From Megalonaias nervosa (lineage: Eukaryota > Mollusca > Bivalvia > Unionida > Unionidae): a stretch of 64,000 nucleotides of DNA. The position numbers and the translations under genes were made by a program. The notes beneath the pieces were generated by a model, which saw nothing but the letters and a program-made list of their open reading frames with translations, did no database searches and had not been told where the DNA came from. Location: contig JAECUM010009802.1 of assembly GCA_016617855.1 (NCBI GenBank), positions 1 through 64,000 of the forward strand, written 5' to 3'. Shown here piece by piece: positions 35,090-45,277 of the stretch. Position 1 is the stretch's first letter; each line of letters opens with the position of its first letter.

Positions 35090-35280
35090 AAATGGCTCTG
35101 GTCGTGGCTTGAATGACCAATGGCATTTTACTTGTGGAAGAGACAAGGGAGGATATGAAGGAGGATTCTAGTCCAGGTTTTACATTATAGTGCAGAACTC
35201 AGTTGAATTCGTTGTCTCTTTTCATTATGCCATTATTTGAAATTCACACATAATTATTACAGTCATATCATTACAGATTT
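35090..35280. repeat. Dispersed repeat R, copy 2
   Basis: Partner of 14185-14365. Shares AAAT-GGCTCTGGT, TGTGG-AGAGAC-AGGG-GGAT and TATTTGA blocks in order. It overlaps the end of the 49-bp array, so the array probably grew from this segment. Confidence 0.6.
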
Positions 35281-35787
35281 GATAGTACTGGTCTGGATTT
35301 AATGAACACATTGACAATTTAAACGTTCGCCCAAAAGTGTAAAATTGGTTAAGTTTGATATGACTTTATAACGATATCCCCTGCTCATTTTCAACCTTCA
35401 TGGGTTCGCCACAGGAAGACTAACCGACACTAAAATTAAAGGTACAGAAATGTCCATAAAACAGAAAACGATCGCTATTCAAAGATTAGTTGCTGATAAT
35501 TACATTGTTACATAACCAAGCAGAGCATTTATATAGTCAGTAGATAACGAAAGTCTTGACAATTCATCAAAAATAGAAACGCCATTCAATTTAGTTAAAA
35601 TATCTAGAATGTTCAATTAGTCATATCAGCTGAATGCATTAAATGTTCTTTACAATTCTGTCAATAGGAAATAATCTAAGTATTAGTACTCATTATAGAC
35701 AGGTGACTGACGGTAAACATTTGAATCACCAACAATACAAAATCTGCATTGGTGGAACATATTTAGAGGCAAACATTTAAATTACCA
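35281..35787. other. AT-rich sequence, no feature seen
   Basis: Nothing recognised. Confidence 0.5.
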
Positions 35788-35998
35788 CAGTGGCGTCACT
35801 GCGGGGGGGGAGGGGGTGCGGACCGCACCGGGTGACACCATCAGAGGGGGTGCCGAAAGGAGGTCCATGGGGGTGAAACCATGAGTTACCGCACATGACT
35901 GTCTATAAAAGTTTTGAATTTTTGTGCAGGAAGGAGGTCCATGGGGGTAACATCATGAGTTACCCCACTGGGTGACACAAACCCTAGTGACGCCACTG
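35788..35998. mobile_element. Full-length hAT-like MITE
   Basis: CAGTGGCGTCACT (35788-35800) is a perfect 13-bp inverted match to AGTGACGCCACTG (35986-35998). It is flanked on both sides by the 8-bp duplication AATTACCA (35780-35787 and 35999-36006). The 211-bp element includes a direct repeat of GGAGGTCCATGGGGGT and CATGAGTTACC. It is non-coding and was presumably mobilised by a hAT transposase in trans. Confidence 0.93.
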
Positions 35999-36006
35999 AA
36001 TTACCA

Positions 36007-36424
36007 ACAATACAAACTCTACCATATTCGTGGCACATCTAACGCAAGCAATTGCGAATAGGGTGGACACAGATCTGTTGTCTCATAATTGTCCTGTAGA
36101 TCATGATATGCTGTTGAAAAAATAAGTAGTATGAACACATAAGTCCTAATCTGTCTGCGCATATACGGTGAACAAGCTACGGTTAGTAAAATATACAGAC
36201 GATGCGTGTTATCACTTACGGTAAACATGCGGTTAGAAAAACATCGTGGAGATAAGTTTGACACACAATCACATATACAGAACCTACTGCGGTTGGCAAA
36301 ATATGCATACGATGAATCCAAGCAAAGAATTACAAATTACTGATGTACATGTTTAAGTCTTCAAAGGAAAATTTGGTGATCGACGGGAGGGTGGGGAACG
36401 AGGTATTCACAATGCATTGTACTA
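36007..36424. other. AT-rich sequence with a short internal duplication
   Basis: GGTTAGTAAAATATACAGAC near 36181 recurs as GGTTGGCAAAATATGCATAC near 36292. The 100-codon minus frame here overlaps this and is not supported as a gene. Confidence 0.5.
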
Positions 36425-36620
36425 ATAAAATAATCGATTGAATCGTACACGAAGAAAAATCCAGATGATCATAGTTTCTCATCACAGTGCAAATCATTGG
36501 AACCCTATTTATATTGATGACTAGTTCTCTTTTATCACAATAGCAACTGTTGAAGCTGGAAGTGCAATTCAACGGTGCATAAGAAATATGCATATTTTCT
36601 GAGTTCATCCAGAAAAAATC
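36425..36620 (-). pseudogene. Decayed relative of candidate exon 1
   Basis: Minus translation includes 'FFWMNSENMHISY', 'CYCDKRELVININRVPM' and 'MRNYDHLDF'. It aligns by eye with candidate exon 1 (22071-22278): 'LYLWIDGK', 'CRYHRKLEIDLNRVSF', 'VNDFHVLIF'. An in-frame stop lies just upstream and no good splice site is present. It is placed beyond repeat R and the 29.6-kb exon copy in the same order as the 10-22 kb set. Confidence 0.35.
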
Positions 36621-36655
36621 GTATCATTTATCTTTAAGATATCTTAAGCAGAGAT

Positions 36656-36718
36656 ATGTAAATTAACGTAATAATTAATCATTATATATGTAAATTAACG
36701 TAATAATTAATCATTATA
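36656..36718. repeat. 32-bp tandem duplication
   Basis: ATGTAAATTAACGTAATAAT and following bases occur twice (starts 36656 and 36688). Confidence 0.92.
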
Positions 36719-37167
36719 TTTCCATTGTAAAGGGCATTACAAACAGCTTGTCCAATTTCATCGTAGTGAATTCACGTTTCATTAGGCTGCATCAAAGCTT
36801 TCACTGGCTTAAGTATAAATTATGAATAGCATCGACAGTAATAACACAACTATTAGTAATGATTTATGATAATAACTTCATTTCGGATGAAAACATTTCT
36901 TTACAATTCACTCATTTGTAGTCATACTTGAGTGAGTAGGAATGATGTACTTCATGCTACTGACGTCATTGTATTTATATTTACCGCTTATTGATGGAAA
37001 TCATGTTTGATGTTTTTTTTTTTTTTAAGGCAAATAGTATATTTGGAAATTATTCGCTAATGGAACTTGTTCGTATAGTAACGTATTCAGAGATAATGAA
37101 GTAAGAATAAATATAGTGGCCTGCGTTGTACAATTTAGCGATATATTTATCCTCGCCTGTTTATATG
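36719..37167. other. AT-rich sequence, no feature seen
   Basis: Poly(T) near 37013-37026 only. Confidence 0.5.
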
Positions 37168-37175
37168 TAATTGCA

Positions 37176-37226
<51 letters not shown>

Positions 37227-37227
37227 T
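37168..37227. repeat. (AAT)n microsatellite
   Basis: About 19 AAT units abutting a SINE. Confidence 0.95.
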
Positions 37228-37450
37228 TTTGGTGGTGGTGGTTTGGGTTTAAAGCAAAATTTTAGCACACGATAGGCAATTCATGGTGGCTAGTATAACT
37301 GGTGGAGGCAGAACCCGGGAAAATCCCGGTAAGAACCACTTTCCCAGGGGAAGTTACTGGCAAGCCTTCTCACACATACGCACTGGCTGAGTCCGAGACT
37401 CGAACCCATGCGGGCAGAGGTAAGATGTCGGTGACCGGCAAAGGCGACAG
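37228..37450 (-). mobile_element. tRNA-derived SINE-A copy
   Basis: On the minus strand a B box GGGTTCGAGTCTC is followed by AAGGCTTGCCAGTAACTTCC and a GGTTCTTACCGGGATTTTCC block. It ends in TTTAAACCCAAACC(ACC)n beside the (AAT)n tract. Same block order as the copies at 22555, 39820 and 52305. Confidence 0.8.
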
Positions 37451-38482
37451 CTTTATTTTCTAAGGGTAATACATTTGTGCCAGAATGAGTGAGTTCTACA
37501 TGTAGTCATCGAATACGAGAATATTAAAACTACAAATGCATTGTATGTATACTAAATCTCTTACATACATACACGCACTGTTACATATATGTCAAATAAG
37601 CAAGCGAATTATCGCTGATCTTGTATATATAGCCTTCTTTAAAATCTGGGAACACTTTCACAAATTTCAGATTGGTTGGAAAGATTCCCCTATCGATACT
37701 GATATTTATCAATCGATACTGATATTTATCAAGCTAGCAATCGAAGGGGCAGCAGCTTGAAATGATAATTTGAGTGTTTATGGCGAGATTTACTCTGGTC
37801 CTGTTGGTTAATTGCTATCAAGTTTCTCTAAAATATAAATAACCTCTTGAAGACAAAGTAGAAACTTGGAAAAACATACGAGATGGGACTTTCTACTCAA
37901 CAAAATGTACGAGGTGCGAAAAATCTTGTGAAATGGAAAAATATTCTTCAGGTATTGAAGTCAATGATGTCAAAAAGTGTTTAGGTAGTTTTCAATATCT
38001 AATGGATATATACTAGTACGACTATCGGTATTTAGTTATACAGGGAAATAATGATTATTTGAACTTTAATTAAATTACGAAAATATTTCCATCTTTTTGT
38101 ACAGTCACTTTAAATGTCAATTACTCTTGAAAAATTATACTTTTTAGCTTTATTTGTGCAAATGCATGTTCTTTTCATTAAAGATGAAAAACTTTTTGAG
38201 GGTGCTTTCTCTCTGTACTTAAAGTCAATTGTCTTGGTTATTTTCAGTTGGATTTTTCCCCCCTTTTTTGCACTTATTTAAATATCAGAGGAATTGTAAA
38301 CACGTTTTTGCACTTCGCTTATCTTCTTACAACTGAATAGTGATAAGTGCACGTGGATCAAATTCGCACGTGCGAGCTCTTAAATAAAATGACTAATGTT
38401 TTGTAGCAATAAAATCACCCACTGATCACTCCTGTAAACTAATGCCAGTATTTATTGACACTTTTTACAGTGGTTGCCTTGT
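37451..38482. other. AT-rich sequence, no gene seen
   Basis: A 20-bp duplication TCGATACTGATATTTATCAA lies near 37692-37732; nothing else recognised. Confidence 0.5.
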
Positions 38483-38635
38483 GCGCCGCCGTTGATCACA
38501 TGGTAAAGCGAAACACTCCAACTCAAGTATGTGAAATCCACCTCTGCCTTTAAGGAAGGCACTTAAACTCACATTTTCTTGGCATGATATTGCAAACAAT
38601 GTATTAAAAGTATTGTTTCAAATTTTTATTTGAAA
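38483..38635 (+). mobile_element. tRNA-derived SINE-B copy (degraded head)
   Basis: Core and tail AAGGAAGGCACTTAAACTCA, GCATGATATTGCAAACAATG and TATTAAAAGT match the element at 30704 closely. The tRNA-like head (ATGGTAAAGCG) is degraded. Confidence 0.75.
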
Positions 38636-39615
38636 AAACACCACAATCAAGAAGGGCATTATATTTTTTATACAGATAAAAAACCAAGTCATAAATAAAA
38701 CTTATGTTAAAGTAAGGATATATTACATTTATACATGATCATGCACGTCTACAATTGCACGTACAGGATTAATTTATGACCAAAGAATTGATTCAATAAT
38801 CAAACAAAATATATTTAAAAGGCTTTGCAAATTATGTACCTGCCTTAAAGATTAATAAGTAGCATGTTTCAACTGGCACCTGTCAATATATAATAAACTC
38901 GTTTATTCAACTGGCATCTGTCAGTACATAATTAACTCATCTTCGGCGAGCTGACGAGTACACCTTATTATACGTAAATAAAGCCAATGGTTCACTTTTG
39001 TTAAGTTGCTGTAGGTTCAATAAGCGGCGAGTTTCTATTTCGCACCTTCTGATTTGTTATAACTTTTCAATCTGGTATGAGCTGCAAATTAAAGTTTTAT
39101 ATTTTATAACAAGTTTAAACATTTTCTAAAATGTAACCATGCCATACAAAGCTTTATTTACAGTATAAGATAATCTTGTGTGTAGAATGCTTTCTCGGTG
39201 ACGTAAATCGTAAATCAAGTTTTCCCCCAGCTGGCACTGTTCCGCAACACCACTGCATGCATAGGCTGTGTTCCAGTATTTTTTTTATCCTCCTTTGGTA
39301 TCACCGTTACATTAATTTTCACTTAAATGGAACTGAAACTATATAGAAATTTTACACATGTGAAGTTTATAGCGCTTTTCTTATTCTTTGTCACTTTTAA
39401 AACTGAGCACGTGTCAAAATAAGCAATAAATATTCCCTTGGAAAAAAAAGAGAAATGATGTTGTTTTTTTTAATGAGCAATAACTTGTATTTATTTCATC
39501 AAGGAGAAAAAAGATGACGATAGAGGTCAACCAAGAAAAGTTCGCTCACAGAAAAAGTGTTGGTTTTGGTTTGACTTTATATTGGAATAGTCATAGGGAA
39601 GAAGTCAGCTCCAGA
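38636..39615. other. AT-rich sequence, no feature seen
   Basis: No frame, array or transposon end recognised. Confidence 0.5.
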
Positions 39616-39960
39616 AAAAGGTTTGGTCTGGTGTTTTACGGCACAACAACTCATAAATGTTATTTAGTGCCGAGCGCCTTGTCCAGGAAAACACAACGGC
39701 AGGATCTGAAACCCACAACATTTCCGTCGGAAGTCCAGCAATCTTCCTACCGAATCACCGCGGATCCTCCAGGAAAAAAAAGTATGTGTGGGATCTTGTG
39801 GTATTTCACACAATGAAACATGGCAGCCAGTATATTTGGTCGAGGAAGAACTCGGGAAGACCGCGAAGAATCACCGATCCACATGAAACTGCTGGCAGGT
39901 CTCTCACATACCCATATTCAGCCAAAAAGAAATACTTTAGTGCGTGTGTGATGCGTAGGT
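39616..39960 (-). mobile_element. SINE-A copy joined to another short retroposon
   Basis: 39820-39925 carries the SINE-A blocks (GGCAGCCAGTATATTTGGTC, GAGGAAGAACTCGGGAAGA, CTGCTGGCAGGTCTCTCACA). 39616-39690 carries a separate repeat, TGTTTTACGGCACAACAACT and GTTATTTAGTGCCGAG. Weak relatives of the second block occur near 47230-47290 and 48078-48105. The two overlapping plus-strand frames of about 100 codons here are repeat-derived. Confidence 0.65.
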
Positions 39961-39972
39961 AGAAAGTTAGGT

Positions 39973-40081
39973 AGAAATATCTAGCTCAAATAAACCACGA
40001 ACAGGGTACGCACACACCTGTACCTAGACAGAAATATTTACTCAAATAAACCGCGAATAGTGTACGCACACAACTGTACCT
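39973..40081. repeat. 57-bp tandem duplication
   Basis: AGAAATAT...CTCAAATAAACC and GTACGCACACA blocks occur twice at 57-bp spacing. Confidence 0.8.
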
Positions 40082-40329
40082 GTTTATCGGTTGGACTAGG
40101 CCCTAACAAAAAGGCCACAACGGACAGGTCATCGATCTATAATACCTAATTAAGAAAAGTTCATGTGCTTCTTCTGACATACGTATTGAATGTTAGTCCT
40201 AATAACTGATAAAGTGTGCATTTCGAAATAATTAATCATTACTGTTGTTATAATCATCATTAATATTATTATTTTCGGTATTCAAACGACTGTGTAACAA
40301 AACCATATGGTTCTAAACACAAGTCACTG

Positions 40330-42990
40330 CTTCCATTGTTACCTCACTCTAAGCACTGGCATCTCATCGACTACGTCATTGTCAGGAAGAGGGACAGGCA
40401 GGATGTGCGTGTGACCAAGTCCTTGTGCGGCGCCGACTGCTGGACAGACCGCCGCCTCATCATCACCAAGCTTAACATCCGCATCCAGCCCAAAAGACTC
40501 CCACAGGGAAAGAAGGCTCCTAAACGACTAAACATCACCAAGCTGAAATGCACCAGTACCAAACAGTCTCTTGTGGATGCCCTGGAAGAGCGTCTGAAAT
40601 CCACCCCTCTGGACAATCAGAATGTGGAAACCGACTGGGCGGCATTCAGAGAGATGGTCTACAGCACAGCCTCGGAAATCCTAGGACCCTCAAGCAGAAA
40701 GCACCAAGACTGGTTTGATGAGAACTGCGACGAGGTCAAGCAGTTGCTGGATGAAAAACACCGCCTCCATCAAACCTACCTCAACAACCCCAAGTCCACC
40801 TCCAGGAAAGATGCGTACAACAATATACGCAGAACTGTACAGCAGAAACTCCGCCAGATGCGAGATACATGGCTGAGCAACAAAGCTGATGAGATCCAGT
40901 GCTATGCAGACAGCCATGACATGAAGAACTTCTACAACGCCCTGAAAGAAGTGTATGGACCTACATCCTCTGGATCATCCCCCCTTCTCAGCGCAGACGG
41001 GAACACACTAATTACTGACAAAGAGAAGATTCTTGAACGTTGGGCTGAACACTTTGACAGCGTCCTGAATCGCCCCTCATCCATCAACGATGATGCCATC
41101 AGTGGTCTCCCCCAATTACCCATCAACGAAGCACTGGATGAGCCTCCAACCTTGCTCGAGACACAGAAAGCGATACGTCTGCTCTCCAGTGGCAAAGCTC
41201 CTGGTTCAGACTCCATCCCAGCTGAAGTATACAAGGAAGAGGGCACAGCCCTGATAGAAATGCTCCACCAACTGTTTTTACTGATGTGGCAGCAAGAGAC
41301 GATCCCCCAGGAATTCAAAGACGCTTCCATAATCCACCTGTATAAGCGCAAAGGGAACCGCCAGACCTGCGACAACCACCGGGGTATATCCTTGCTCTCA
41401 ATCGCAGGAAAGATACTCGCCAGAATCCTACTGAACCGCCTCACTACACACCTTGACCAGGGACTCCTACCAGAAAGCCAATGTGGATTCCGGAAAAAAC
41501 GTGGGACCATCGACATGGTGTTTGCTGCGAGGCAGCTACAAGAGAAATGTCAGGAGCAAAACGCAGACCTTTTCTCCATCTATGTCGACTTGACAAAGGC
41601 CTTTGATACTGTCAGCAGAGAAGGCTTGTGGAAGGTAATGGCCAAATACGGATGCCCGGGAAAATTTATATCCATGGTGCAGCATTTCCACGACGGCATG
41701 CAGGCACGAGTCCATGACAGTGGACAGACATCTGAGCCATTCCCAGTAACCAATGGCGTCAAGCAGGGTTGTGTTCTGGCACCGACACTATTCAGTCTAT
41801 TGTTCTCCGCCATGCTGACTAATGCTTTCAGAAACGGAGATGTTGGAGTCGGCATCAGGTACCGTACAGATGGAAAACTGTTCAACCCCAGGAGGCTTCA
41901 AGCAAAAACCAAGGTTATGACAGACACCATCAGGGATTTCCTATTTGCTGATGACTGCGCCCTCAACGCTGGCTCAGAAGCCGACCTGCAACGCAGCGTT
42001 GACAAGTTCTCCAGCTCCTGCACAAGCTTCGGTCTCACCATCAGTACCAAGAAGACTGAAGTCCTGCATCAGCCTGCCCCTGGAAAGCCCTATGTTGAGC
42101 CCAACATCACCGTCAACGGCCAAAAACTCAACGTAGTGAACCGCTTCACCTACCTTGGCAGCACACTGTCACAGAGGGTAACTATTGACGACGAGGTGAA
42201 CCTCCGCATTGCCAGAGCCAGCGTATCTTTCGGCAGACTGTATACCAACGTCTGGAATAGAAGAGGCATCAGCATCCAGACCAAACTAAAGGTCTACAGG
42301 GCAGTTGTGCTCCCCACACTACTTTACGCATGCGAAACGTGGACGGTGTACCAATGCCACGCCAGGAAGCTGAACCACTTTCATACAACAAGTCTCAGGA
42401 AAATCCAGAACATCAAGTGGCAGGACAAGGTTCCAGACACTGAGGTACTCTCCCAAGCTGATCTCCCCAGCATCCACACCATCCTGATGCAGTCTCAGCT
42501 ACGCTGGGCGGGACACGTTGTACGCATGCCAGACCATCAGCTGCCTAAGAGACTCTTCTATGGCGAGCCACAGCAAGGACAGCGATCCCACGGAGGTCAG
42601 AAGAAACGCTTCAAAGACAATCTGAAAGCTGCATTGAAAGCGTTCAACATAAAACCTGATTTCTGGGAGCAAGCAGCCAGCGATCGAGTCACATGGCGTT
42701 CCTCCGTGCACAAAGGCTCCAAGTTGTGTGAATCTAGCAGGACAGCAGCAGCAAAGCTGAAGAGGCAAGCCAGAAAAGCGCGTACCATCAACCCTCCTGG
42801 AGATGTCTCACTCATCCCTTGTCCTTTATGCAAACGAACCTTCCGTGCAAGGATTGGCCTTATCAGCCACCTGCGCACACACAGAACAGAACCAGCCCCT
42901 ACAACCCTCGGATGACTAGAGTGGTCCTCGTCGACTCGACTGACGAACGAATAAACAACCCCATGATTCTCTTTTAGAGCACTCCAGCGA
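40330..42990 (+). mobile_element. Non-LTR retrotransposon (LINE), 5'-truncated
   Basis: The insertion carries the open frame at 40336-42915 plus a short 3' UTR (TGACTAGAGTGGTCC... ending about 42990). Homology begins abruptly near 40330 in the middle of the endonuclease domain, so the 5' part is missing, as usual for target-primed insertions. The clade is RTE/CR1-like by general layout but cannot be fixed without a tree. Confidence 0.9.
40336..42915 (+). CDS. LINE polyprotein: partial endonuclease, reverse transcriptase, C2H2 finger
   Basis: An uninterrupted frame of 859 codons. Residues 1-50 are the end of an AP-endonuclease domain ('KHWHLIDYVIVRKRD'); the terminal SDH-type motif reads 'ADCWTDRRL', with Arg where the catalytic His is expected. 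RT motifs are 'GKAPGSDSIPAEV' (from residue 286), 'VDLTKAFDTV' (Asp 418), 'NGVKQGCVLAPTLF' (473) and the catalytic 'FADD' (537). 'FTYLGSTL' and 'LLYACETWTVY' follow. A classic C2H2 finger ends the protein (C829, C832, H845, H849), probably for RNA or DNA binding. RT looks intact but the endonuclease is truncated and altered, so autonomous retrotransposition is unlikely. The ATG at 40336 is not the native start. Much of the opposite strand is open as a shadow. Confidence 0.93.
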   Translation: MLPHSKHWHLIDYVIVRKRDRQDVRVTKSLCGADCWTDRRLIITKLNIRIQPKRLPQGKKAPKRLNITKLKCTSTKQSLVDALEERLKSTPLDNQNVETDWAAFREMVYSTASEILGPSSRKHQDWFDENCDEVKQLLDEKHRLHQTYLNNPKSTSRKDAYNNIRRTVQQKLRQMRDTWLSNKADEIQCYADSHDMKNFYNALKEVYGPTSSGSSPLLSADGNTLITDKEKILERWAEHFDSVLNRPSSINDDAISGLPQLPINEALDEPPTLLETQKAIRLLSSGKAPGSDSIPAEVYKEEGTALIEMLHQLFLLMWQQETIPQEFKDASIIHLYKRKGNRQTCDNHRGISLLSIAGKILARILLNRLTTHLDQGLLPESQCGFRKKRGTIDMVFAARQLQEKCQEQNADLFSIYVDLTKAFDTVSREGLWKVMAKYGCPGKFISMVQHFHDGMQARVHDSGQTSEPFPVTNGVKQGCVLAPTLFSLLFSAMLTNAFRNGDVGVGIRYRTDGKLFNPRRLQAKTKVMTDTIRDFLFADDCALNAGSEADLQRSVDKFSSSCTSFGLTISTKKTEVLHQPAPGKPYVEPNITVNGQKLNVVNRFTYLGSTLSQRVTIDDEVNLRIARASVSFGRLYTNVWNRRGISIQTKLKVYRAVVLPTLLYACETWTVYQCHARKLNHFHTTSLRKIQNIKWQDKVPDTEVLSQADLPSIHTILMQSQLRWAGHVVRMPDHQLPKRLFYGEPQQGQRSHGGQKKRFKDNLKAALKAFNIKPDFWEQAASDRVTWRSSVHKGSKLCESSRTAAAKLKRQARKARTINPPGDVSLIPCPLCKRTFRARIGLISHLRTHRTEPAPTTLG

Positions 42991-43041
42991 TCACGTTGAT
43001 CGTTCAGATGCAGGCTACATTCTACCCATTAGAGGCTGCAG

Positions 43042-43179
43042 CCTGGCCAGGCCCTAAGGCAAGACAAACAAGGCAACCGCCTTGGGCCCCGCGCTTCTCC
43101 GCAATGCAATTTTTTGGCTTGGGGCCCCGCACTTATCGCTTGCTGCCTTGGGCCCCGCACATCCTAGGGCCGGGCCTGG
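43042..43179. mobile_element. GC-rich MITE-like element
   Basis: CCTGGCCAGGCCCTAAGG at the left and CCTAGGGCCGGGCCTGG at the right are imperfect inverted repeats matching at about 15 of 17. Flanks CTGCAG and TTGCAG could be a 6-bp duplication. The interior holds three CCTTGGGCCCCGC-like blocks. It lies just beyond the LINE 3' end. Superfamily uncertain (hAT-like). Confidence 0.55.
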
Positions 43180-44073
43180 TTGCAGCGTCAAATTAAGTAC
43201 AGCCCACATTCTTTTTTAGTCCATGCGCACATCAATCGTTAAAAATATATGTTTCAATGGACGGGAGATAGGGTCCACTCATGTAGTTAGATTTATCAAG
43301 CAATCACCATGCACGCGTGAAACTCGCTGAAGACCAATCATATTCGACTTTGTGCTACACGATATGTTGTCCTTCGACGGCACGCTTAACTATCGGCAAA
43401 AGTAAGTGATAGTAGTTACATTCGAAATGACAATGACGGCAGGCAGAACAGAAGGTACATAAAGTTTAAGTGGCAAACAAGTACTTTTTTGCCCGAGTTT
43501 CCCGTGACTTTCTCACCCGTATTATTCATAAGTAGATTTTAATGAGACAGTTCTCATACGTTCTCTTTTTAAAAAGATGAAGTACGTTTAAATTCGTATG
43601 AATGAGAACATAAATATTCTACCTATTACCGATAAAACGTAAGCAGGATTAAATACAACTTGGCTTGCTAGCGTCCGTCTAAAGCGACTATTTTATGATG
43701 ATATCGGATTGTTTCAGCGATTTTGATATTTATTTATTTTTTGGGTATATGGGATGCACTCTCAACTAGCACCGTTTCCTAGACATTACTGATTGCATTA
43801 TCACGAAACATGATGTGTGCTTTAAAATAAGTCACGTACCTTAGCACCCATAAAAATAAATTATAGTTGTAATTACTTCCAATTGTCGCTAAAGTAGCTT
43901 GGCTAAGTTTTTGGACCAAGTGCCGATAATGCAGGCAAGACAGAGTTTTGTAAAACAAAAGTTAAAACTACTGTTGGTTCAGTCTTAGGACAGTACTTCA
44001 AATTTGATTAATATTAATTTGAAACGTGGGAAAAGAAAAAAAATCTGTAATTTTGATAGATTTCGTGGATGGA
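43180..44073. other. AT-rich sequence, no feature seen
   Basis: Nothing recognised upstream of the candidate signal-peptide exon. Confidence 0.5.
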
Positions 44074-44229
44074 ATGCATAGTAACAGCGCTGTTTCATAT
44101 AATCTGACTCCCGCCCGCTGTTTTATTGTTTGCTTCGCTCTTCTTTTCGCAAGTGCTGAATATTGTAAGAGTACCCATTACTTATTAGCCAAGCGGAGTG
44201 AAAACGGATATACATACTGCACAGGCAAG
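44074..44229 (+). CDS. Candidate first coding exon of a secreted protein
   Basis: ATG at 44074 opens 52 codons that end exactly at a strong donor GGCAAG|GTATGT (last base 44229, phase 0). After a short N region the protein has a hydrophobic core 'CFIVCFALLFASAEYC', a plausible signal peptide with cleavage after ASA. It continues 'STHYLLAKRSENGYTYCTGK', which includes a dibasic KR and Cys residues, as in small secreted or peptide-precursor proteins. The frame upstream is also open, so the start is inferred. No downstream exon was identified, and a chance frame cannot be excluded. Confidence 0.35.
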
Positions 44230-45237
44230 GTATGTGTCCTGGTGGGCGGAAGAAACGAACACTTGATACTACCTGTACGACCTGTAAGAAATTTTTAAAG
44301 CATTTTCATCACCCTTTTTCTTCTTACAGGTCAACATTTGTTTTATCTAAAAGCATAAATGTTCATAAATTATTATCAGTAACTGAATTATATACTTGCA
44401 AATACTATTTGTATTGTACCTAATTCACAGCTAACACGTCTTTACTCTGAAAACTGAAAATTTGCTTTCTCAAGCTGTAATAATCTTGATTAGTTCTCGT
44501 ACTTTTTTGTGTGCAAACTCCTTGAAAAACAAGGTAAATACGATGAAGGGTAGGTTTTGTGATCGAAAGCGAGACGTTAGTTTTGGATGAACACTTACTG
44601 CTACCTCTTTGTCTTACAAACTTTCAAAAGAGTATGGAGTGTAATACCCAAGGTAAAATAAAATTTGAGGAGATATTTAAAAAATATTAGTGTCACTAGA
44701 GCCAGATCGTTCCACATCCTAAATCTGCATAGACAAGCATCCCCTGAATTTCAACCATGTGCCTGAGACACAATCGATCATAAAGTTAGCTTTACACGTA
44801 ATCAGAAGTTAGAATGTCGAACCAAAAATTTAATCTATCTTCTGACATTCATAATCAGTGTCATTCAATATGGTGACGGACCCGTTGATCTTAGAAAACG
44901 AACGAAAAACCAAGTCAACCACATTCGCAACAAAGTCAACTCGACATTGGCCAACCACCTCTGGTTGTCATGGCATTCAGTCGAGTCCCTCTAGATGTTA
45001 CCAGCTGAATTTATCCCGGGGTGGTCAGACGTAGAACGCAGACGCCAGGGAAGATACTGGATACTACAATTGAACACTAATGGTAAATTAGTTTAAATAA
45101 AAGAAAATCCAACCTTCCCGATGCAGTTTTTTTTTTTTTTTTTTTTTTAAATTTACAGCAATGCACCAGTTTATCACACGTACACAATTCTTGCTATAAT
45201 ATTTACCCAAGAATATTTTCCATAACTCTTTAGATGA

Positions 45238-45277
<40 letters not shown>

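Noticed and set aside
36019..36321. 100-codon minus frame
   Set aside because: Covers a short internal duplication and shows no splice site, domain or paralogue.
39514..39962. Two overlapping ~100-codon plus frames
   Set aside because: Lie mostly in SINE-A and another short retroposon; repeat-derived.
40371..42878. Minus-strand frames of up to 194 codons opposite the LINE
   Set aside because: Shadows of the plus-strand 859-codon frame; they contain no independent motif.
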